A stretch of 64,000 nt of DNA from Clostridium pasteurianum (GTDB lineage Bacteria > Bacillota > Clostridia > Clostridiales > Clostridiaceae), in assembly GCF_001705235.1 (NCBI RefSeq), contig NZ_MCGV01000001.1:1984001-2048000 (forward strand), in the 5' to 3' direction. Shown here piece after piece: positions 59,042 to 64,000 of the stretch (within the stretch, counting starts at the first letter, position 1; the number at the start of each line of letters is the position of its first letter). The notes beneath the pieces were generated by a model. That model worked only from the letters and a program-made list of their open reading frames with translations, was not told the DNA's origin and did not search any database. A program made the translations under genes and the position numbers.

Positions 59042-59674
59042 TCATTCTTTATTTTTTATAAACGTATAGTAATACGATAAAATAATCATAAATATCTGTA
59101 TAGTATAAATTTCTAGTCTCTCAGTTAATCCTAATATATTCATTTTGAGATTCATAGAAATGGGAACAGTTGCACCAAATACTGTTATCAGTATTGCCAT
59201 TATGAGACAAATTTTACCTAAGTGTTCTGTGCCCTTCTGTCTTAAATATCCAAATGCAATGAGAAACGATGATGTAATTGTAGTAAACACAACAATTACT
59301 GTGACAGCAATATGCATAGCATTTTGAAAATTCATTACTGTCTTATCGCCGCTCAAAGGAAACAAACTATATCCAAATGTTGAAGTTAGCTGCATCATCA
59401 TTAATACTATATATCCAATCTTACACATAAGGTTATACTCTTTAAAAGCTTTTTTAATAAGTGCTATTAAAAATAAAATCATACATACACTATATACATT
59501 GCAAAATATACTTAAAATACTTCTATTCGGTGCTCCCTCTGCTGTAAGTGAACTAATATCTGTTGTAATTGGATTATATGCTTTCCATAAAATTTGTCCA
59601 AGTATTGTGTGTGCAATATAAAATAATGCTCCTATTATTCCTAATGACATAAGTGCCCTGTAACTCTTCTTCAT
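59042..59674 (-). CDS. DUF998-type membrane protein
   Basis: A 210-residue protein with six membrane helices; the GILYIAHTILGQ... NPITTDISSLTA region and a conserved FPLSGD between helices match DUF998. No known function. The frame begins at 59686 but ATG 59674 follows GGAGGT. It is 12 bases downstream of the TetR gene and probably regulated by it. Confidence 0.83.
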   Translation of the reverse strand: MKKSYRALMSLGIIGALFYIAHTILGQILWKAYNPITTDISSLTAEGAPNRSILSIFCNVYSVCMILFLIALIKKAFKEYNLMCKIGYIVLMMMQLTSTFGYSLFPLSGDKTVMNFQNAMHIAVTVIVVFTTITSSFLIAFGYLRQKGTEHLGKICLIMAILITVFGATVPISMNLKMNILGLTERLEIYTIQIFMIILSYYYTFIKNKE

Positions 59675-59686
59675 ATGTACCTCCAA

Positions 59687-60307
59687 TTAATCCAATTTTA
59701 TATATTCACATATAAAGCTTACATGCTTAAACATCTTTTTTATAACTGGTGCTGTATCTTCTTCATTATTTACAGCATGAGCATACTCAAAGGTTAATGC
59801 TAAAAGGCCATAATTATATTCATCTGCTATAAGCTTCATGTCAATATCTTTTATTAGATTTTTTCTATACATTATTTTTAAAACTTTTGTAATAAATCTT
59901 GATGGCTCTGAAATCATATTTTCTAGCATTAATTTTTTTGCCTTCTCATTTCTAAATTGCTCTGTATATATTATCCTTGCAATGGCATCAAGCGTACCAT
60001 TTAGTGATTTCCCAAAACTGATAATCAACTGTTTAAATACATCTTCAACAGACATATAATTGAGCATTTTTTCAATTTCTTCTTCATTAGGTCTATATGC
60101 TGTTAAAGTTTCAGCAAAATAATCAAGCAAACTGCTGAGAATCTCTTCTTTATTTTTATAATGATTATATATAGAGCTCTCCTTTATACCTACATCCTTA
60201 GCTATTTCTCTCATCGACACTCCATTATATCCTTCTTTAGAAAATAGTCTTACCGAAGACTCAAATATCTTTTGTTTTGTGCTTTTTTTTATTTCGCTGC
60301 TTTGCAT
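59687..60307 (-). CDS. TetR-family regulator controlling DUF998 gene
   Basis: A 206-residue TetR regulator: HTH SMREIAKDVGIKESSIYNHYKNKEEI at about 25-55, helical ligand domain after. It is the first gene of a two-gene operon with the DUF998 membrane protein. The palindrome in its promoter is the likely autoregulatory site. Confidence 0.88.
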   Translation of the reverse strand: MQSSEIKKSTKQKIFESSVRLFSKEGYNGVSMREIAKDVGIKESSIYNHYKNKEEILSSLLDYFAETLTAYRPNEEEIEKMLNYMSVEDVFKQLIISFGKSLNGTLDAIARIIYTEQFRNEKAKKLMLENMISEPSRFITKVLKIMYRKNLIKDIDMKLIADEYNYGLLALTFEYAHAVNNEEDTAPVIKKMFKHVSFICEYIKLD

Positions 60308-60335
60308 ATTCGTACCTCACTTCTATTTTTGTAGC

Positions 60336-60389
60336 TAACACTTGATAGTATTATATTAAAATATTACTATCAAGTGTTAGTTTTGTCAA
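60336..60389 (-). promoter_or_regulatory. TetR promoter with large palindromic operator
   Basis: TTGACA (60384-60389), 17 bases, TAATAT (60361-60366) on the minus strand. The palindrome TAACACTTGATAGTA (60336-60350), 14 bases, TACTATCAAGTGTTA (60365-60379) fills the spacer and the start region. Confidence 0.85.
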
Positions 60390-60493
60390 TATTATTATGT
60401 ATGAATCGTTTAAAAGATAATGAATATTTCATATCACTTGATTATATGCATATCCTTATTATCATCTTAACTCTTCTTAAAACAAAATAAGAA

Positions 60494-60528
60494 GGAGAAC
60501 CGCCGCCATCATTTGGATTTGGTTCTCC
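60494..60528 (-). terminator. Hairpin after the GNAT gene
   Basis: GGAGAACC pairs with GGTTCTCC around a 19-base loop, with TTCTTATTTTG on the minus-strand side. Confidence 0.7.
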
Positions 60529-60663
60529 TCCGTTATTTACAAAATTATAATTAAGCTATCTTGATGCTATATTTCTAGTTTTTTTATAGTGATTCTTGAG
60601 AATGTTCATCTCTACGCAAAAGTTATATTTAACAATCTAGTTTTTGAATATCTGCCGCAACTA

Positions 60664-61404
60664 TTAAATGTAAGTACTTGCTATATTTTTGTGCCAGCAG
60701 CCACCAATTGGAATCATTCCAATTTTTCGGCAAATTTCAGCCATATTTAATTGCAAACTTCTTGCTACACCTTTTCGCCTATGCTTCTCAAGTACAATTT
60801 CACCACATGCAACATATCCCTTTTGGAGTTTATTAGGAACCATAACACCAACGCCAAATATTTCTTTATCTTTTACAAGACTATATAATTGAAATTCACC
60901 TAAAGATAGGCCTTCATCAGTAAGGTCATCATAGAAATCACCTGTCAATTCTCGTATTTTAGGCATTTCATTAACTTCTACTTTTTTCATGAACTCAAGG
61001 CCATATTCAGCAGGTCTTACATCATGAAACATCGTTCCATCAAAAAAGTATGCCTGCAAGCTTACTTCTTTATTAAAATCTAAGCAAACTGATAAAAATA
61101 GTTCATCACACGTTGCAACATAAGCTTTTTCTACTGAAAAGTCACAAATTAGTGCCTTTATAATTTCCTGTGCCAAACCAATGTATTTTTCTGATACATA
61201 GAATGAGGTAATATAAGTTTTTTTATCCGATTCAACAAACAATGTATAGAATCCTATTATGCTTTTATCTAATTTTATAATATAAAAGTCACCATCAATA
61301 ATATGCTGTTCCCAAAAATCATCTACTACTCCTGTAAGTGTTTTAATATATGAATTAACCATTTCCATAAAATCACTCATTACTGCCTTTTCAAATTTAA
61401 TCAT
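60664..61404 (-). CDS. GNAT-family acetyltransferase with frameshifted C-terminus
   Basis: A 246-residue protein with a GNAT domain at the C-terminal half (EIVLEKHRRKGVARSLQLNMAEICRKIGMIPIGGCW) and a related N-terminal half, the double-GNAT layout of the GNAT_acetyltran family. It stops at NIASTYI, early for this family. The next frame reads on to a stop at 60612 and encodes SCGRYSKTRLLNITFA, a normal ending for such proteins. So the gene has probably lost about 20 residues by a one-base change near 60675. Confidence 0.83.
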   Translation of the reverse strand: MIKFEKAVMSDFMEMVNSYIKTLTGVVDDFWEQHIIDGDFYIIKLDKSIIGFYTLFVESDKKTYITSFYVSEKYIGLAQEIIKALICDFSVEKAYVATCDELFLSVCLDFNKEVSLQAYFFDGTMFHDVRPAEYGLEFMKKVEVNEMPKIRELTGDFYDDLTDEGLSLGEFQLYSLVKDKEIFGVGVMVPNKLQKGYVACGEIVLEKHRRKGVARSLQLNMAEICRKIGMIPIGGCWHKNIASTYI

Positions 61405-61486
61405 TTATTTCTTCCTCCATCTTTTACCCGCATTATAAATTTAAATTAATACAGTATTTAAAAATATTTACCTTACAGAAAAAAAA

Positions 61487-61513
61487 CAGGTATAGAAAAA
61501 TACTATACCTGCC
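61487..61513 (-). terminator. Terminator of the DUF4180/HTH operon
   Basis: CAGGTATAG pairs with CTATACCTG around a seven-base loop, followed on the minus strand by TTTTTTTTCTG. It lies 300 bases from the gene end. Confidence 0.85.
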
Positions 61514-61817
61514 GCATACGATCAATTTAGTGTTGGCTTTGTATTTTCTGTAAGGCATTATCAGCATAACAAATAAATTTGGAATATCAACCCATTTATC
61601 ATACAGTATAAATTAATTAATGCTTATTACAGAACAATTATCAAACAAACGCCACCTTTCAATATTATATAATTAACATAGCATCATACTTTTACTTTTT
61701 CAATACTATTTAATTATTTTGTGTAATATTTTCAAAAATCACCTGGTTTACCCTATATAGCAAACATACCTATTATTTTAAACACTTTACTCATTCCTAT
61801 TTATTTACTCCACAATG
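61514..61817. other. Intergenic stretch with no recognised feature
   Basis: An A+T-rich interval between the DUF4180 gene and its terminator. I looked on both strands: only peptides of about 13 codons are open, none with a good ribosome site. It may be a long 3' untranslated region or the remains of a deleted gene. Confidence 0.5.
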
Positions 61818-62189
61818 TCACACTTTTGAAATCCAAATTTCAGCATCTTCAATATTCTTAAAAGTTCTAAAATTATTTCCTTTGTTAGCTTCCATAATCA
61901 TTTCTTTAAATCTATCATTATATCTTTCTTCATCTTGTATAATAACTGCAACTTTTATATGATAATTTATAAATTTTTGTAATGCCATACCTGCAAGTCT
62001 AGTCTTAAGCTTAAAAAAATCTTCAGATAATGCACTTGAAGAAAACATAATTGTATAGATGTTATTTTCCATACAAACAGATATACAATCCACCACGTCT
62101 TTCTCTGAAGAAAGTTTCCATGATTTAGAAACAAATTTAATATATTTAATATTATTTTTATTTACTACTCTATAATTCAAAACATTCAT
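61818..62189 (-). CDS. DUF4180-domain protein
   Basis: A 123-residue protein. The segment SEDFFKLKTRLAGMALQKFINYHIKVAVI is typical of DUF4180, which has an STAS-like fold. No catalytic residues are known for it. It lies 18 bases after the HTH-like gene and the pair may be a regulator and its partner. Confidence 0.8.
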   Translation of the reverse strand: MNVLNYRVVNKNNIKYIKFVSKSWKLSSEKDVVDCISVCMENNIYTIMFSSSALSEDFFKLKTRLAGMALQKFINYHIKVAVIIQDEERYNDRFKEMIMEANKGNNFRTFKNIEDAEIWISKV

Positions 62190-62207
62190 TCTCCTCTATA
62201 AATTAAT

Positions 62208-62624
62208 TTATTCCACAAGCATAGAAATAGAATTTAGCATTTCTTCAATAAATCTTATATTCCCCCATAATAAAATTCTTAACCTACTTTCTTTTTCATC
62301 ATATTTCATATTAATTGTTGATTTTCTCATTTTAGGATCTTTACAATTCATTACTGCTACAAGCGTATTTGATATTCTAAAATATTCTTCTTTATCTACA
62401 TCATTTATATCTACAACAGTAGATACATTTACTCTTTGATTTACGATTCCTTTAACTTTTCCAATACCAACATAATCAATATTTGGCTCCTCACTAATCT
62501 TTTTACCATTTATATTAACATTACTTTTTTCCATAAAGGGACTTAAATCATGACTTGAAATTCTCCATTGCCTTCCAACTTTACTTGCTGCAAGCTTATC
62601 TATTGTATAAAATTGATTCCCCAT
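62208..62624 (-). CDS. HTH protein lacking its recognition helix (internal deletion)
   Basis: A 138-residue protein. It starts YTIDK and then runs directly into LAASKVGRQWRISSHDLSPFM. In complete excisionase-like HTH proteins these blocks are separated by about 25 residues (helices 2 and 3 with the recognition helix). That middle is missing while the frame is kept. The C-terminal 90 residues form a strand-rich domain. No clear ribosome site precedes the ATG. DNA binding is therefore unlikely; the protein could be a decoy or decayed. Confidence 0.65.
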   Translation of the reverse strand: MGNQFYTIDKLAASKVGRQWRISSHDLSPFMEKSNVNINGKKISEEPNIDYVGIGKVKGIVNQRVNVSTVVDINDVDKEEYFRISNTLVAVMNCKDPKMRKSTINMKYDEKESRLRILLWGNIRFIEEMLNSISMLVE

Positions 62625-62769
62625 AAAAATCTGCGCTTTATTGTATCTTTTTAGTAACCTAATTGGTATCTATTACTATTTATGAAGCATATCCATATCC
62701 TACTTGTTAATAAAAAAGAGAATCCTCATCCTCTGAGACTTCTCTTTCTTTTATATTTATGAAATATTT

Positions 62770-63915
62770 TTATACGATTTTCCTATCAACAATATCATTT
62801 GTTATATGACTATCCTTTTTAATAACAATTGGGTTATCGTCATCTCCAATTATTCGTACACCTTCATCCACAATTACATTCTTATCTAAAATAGCATTTT
62901 TTATATATGCATTTTTCTTTATAATTACGCTTGCCATAATAATGGAATGCTCAATAACAGCAGCTTCAGAAATTTTACACCTTCTTGCTATTAATGAATC
63001 TACAACAGTTCCATCAACTATAGACCCTGATGCGAACTGACTATTATTGACAACCGAGTTTTGTGCATAATAAGTTGGAACTTCATTTGCTAATTTTGTA
63101 TATATTTTTTGATTTGAGTAGAGCAAAGAATTAAATTTGTTTGGTTGAAGCATGTCCATATTAGCCCGATAATACGATGGAATATCATAAATATTGCTTA
63201 AATAGCCTGTGTATTCATAACTCATGCAAGATTCATTACCTATTTTTCCCCTAAGAACTTTTATAATACTTTCTACTTTTTTATCATAATTTTCTAATAT
63301 CTCTATTAACCATTGCGTTCTTACGATAAAAATATCCATGCATAAGTTGTACTTTTCCATTGGTTCTAATTCATCCTTGGAATAATTACAAGTATAAATA
63401 TTCCCATCTGATTCTAAATTAATTAATAAATTATCATCAGAAATGTTTTCAGAAGTAACCCTTTTATAAACTACAGTCATATTATGATTGCTTTGCTTAT
63501 GAATTTTAATAATTGACTTCAAATCTATATTACATAACATTTTACTTCCCATAATTAAAGTAATTTCTGAACTTGATTTTTGTAAAAAGTCTATGACATG
63601 AGAAACAAAACATTGTCCGCATTCACCTTCATCATTCTTTTTATTAAAATGCATAATAAATTTATTTCTAAGAGAATCTAAGCCCCATTCCTTTCCTCCA
63701 TTAATATGATCAAACACTGACTGCATATCATCATGGTTCATCAAAAGAAATAGCGATTGACTGTTTGCATTTACGATATTGGATAGTTGAAAATCAAGCA
63801 AACGATATTTGCAATCAAATGGAAGTGTTGCTAGTGGACGATGAGCTATTAACTCATGTAAGTCTCCATAACAATTTACATTATCAATTATCGCACTTAC
63901 TCTATTAGTCTTCAT
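62770..63915 (-). CDS. glgD: Glucose-1-phosphate adenylyltransferase, GlgD subunit
   Basis: A 381-residue NTP-transferase with C-terminal left-handed beta-helix (about 285-375; GSIVDGTVVDSLIARRCKI...). N-terminal catalytic region lacks the canonical GxGxRL nucleotide loop (NVNCYGDLHELIAHRP instead), as is usual for GlgD, which partners catalytic GlgC. It overlaps the end of glgC by 11 bases. Supplies ADP-glucose for glycogen (granulose). Confidence 0.93.
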   Translation of the reverse strand: MKTNRVSAIIDNVNCYGDLHELIAHRPLATLPFDCKYRLLDFQLSNIVNANSQSLFLLMNHDDMQSVFDHINGGKEWGLDSLRNKFIMHFNKKNDEGECGQCFVSHVIDFLQKSSSEITLIMGSKMLCNIDLKSIIKIHKQSNHNMTVVYKRVTSENISDDNLLINLESDGNIYTCNYSKDELEPMEKYNLCMDIFIVRTQWLIEILENYDKKVESIIKVLRGKIGNESCMSYEYTGYLSNIYDIPSYYRANMDMLQPNKFNSLLYSNQKIYTKLANEVPTYYAQNSVVNNSQFASGSIVDGTVVDSLIARRCKISEAAVIEHSIIMASVIIKKNAYIKNAILDKNVIVDEGVRIIGDDDNPIVIKKDSHITNDIVDRKIV

Positions 63916-64000
63916 TTGAAATCACTCCTATCACTTCTGAATAGCCAACAACAGATATTTCGTCTTCAGAATATACTGTTGCATTGTCACCTACCACAGC
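63905..64000 (-). CDS. glgC: C-terminal end of glucose-1-phosphate adenylyltransferase GlgC, partial
   Basis: The last 31 codons of a minus-strand gene that continues past the window, ending TAA at 63905-63907 just after the GlgD ATG. The encoded tail (GDNATVYSEDEISVVGYSEVIG) matches the C-terminal strands of GlgC. GlgC and GlgD are expected to form the active heterotetramer. Confidence 0.8.
   Translation of the reverse strand, partial: AVVGDNATVYSEDEISVVGYSEVIGVISNED

Noticed and set aside
61514-61817. Small peptide gene of 13 codons (ATG...TAG on the minus strand near 61790)
   Set aside because: Too short, weak ribosome site, no partner genes of a peptide-signalling system.

Overview
The window is about 30% G+C, its genes carry AGGAGG-type ribosome sites, and its promoters are canonical TTGACA/TATAAT. 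Together with the gene content (thiolase with a TetR gene, BirA-BioY-BioB, M42 peptidases, GlgCD, a fructose PTS operon) this points to a solventogenic or saccharolytic Clostridium near C. acetobutylicum. The species cannot be fixed from the sequence alone. Most genes lie on the minus strand.

Layout. 1-2460: the tail of a substrate-binding-type protein, a half-size TSUP transporter, and a MacB-like ATPase/FtsX pair. 2461-3270: three 215-bp tandem repeats. 3262-11525: two copies of an ATPase plus two ABC-2 permeases (LnrLMN-like) around one DesK/NarL-type two-component pair, probably a lipid-active antibiotic or envelope-stress exporter. 11659-15257: fruR-fruK-IIA-fruA operon with promoter and repeated operators. 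15475-18206: TldE/TldD. 18351-23474: a complete rRNA operon on the minus strand (16S, tRNA-Ala, tRNA-Ile, 23S, 5S, tRNA-Phe) with tandem promoters. 23944-28386: a Bce-type module (RR, HK, ATPase, permease). 28474-34225: XRE regulator, GNAT, GrpB, THUMP methyltransferase, ExoIII, a soluble chemotaxis signalling domain and a class V aminotransferase with a long structured-looking leader. 34878-38865: lipoprotein, a uracil-DNA-glycosylase-like protein, TerC, a secreted protein and PheA. 39540-42528: three tandem M42 aminopeptidase paralogues, one of which has lost its metal ligands. 42627-45759: a LysM protein, then BirA divergent from BioY-BioB across a textbook BirA operator. 45937-48877: YbjQ, HxlR/FMN reductase, GNAT and MarR-GNAT. 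49101-54181: a glycyl radical enzyme cluster (transaldolase-like aldolase, GRE, activase, DeoR regulator). 54273-57239: QueG-like protein, thiolase and a ThlR-like TetR. 57303-61404: small TetR-controlled membrane genes, an HNH remnant and a frameshifted GNAT. 61818-64000: DUF4180, a truncated HTH protein, GlgD and the end of GlgC.

The most unusual element is a family of roughly 140-265-bp palindromic repeats (seven copies here). At three places its outer end, reading AAGTAA or AAGTAG, supplies the last lysine codon and the stop codon of the neighbouring gene. Other items worth a second look are the M42 pseudo-enzyme, the BirA without a C-terminal domain, the HTH protein lacking its recognition helix, and the unassigned leader at 34255-34530.
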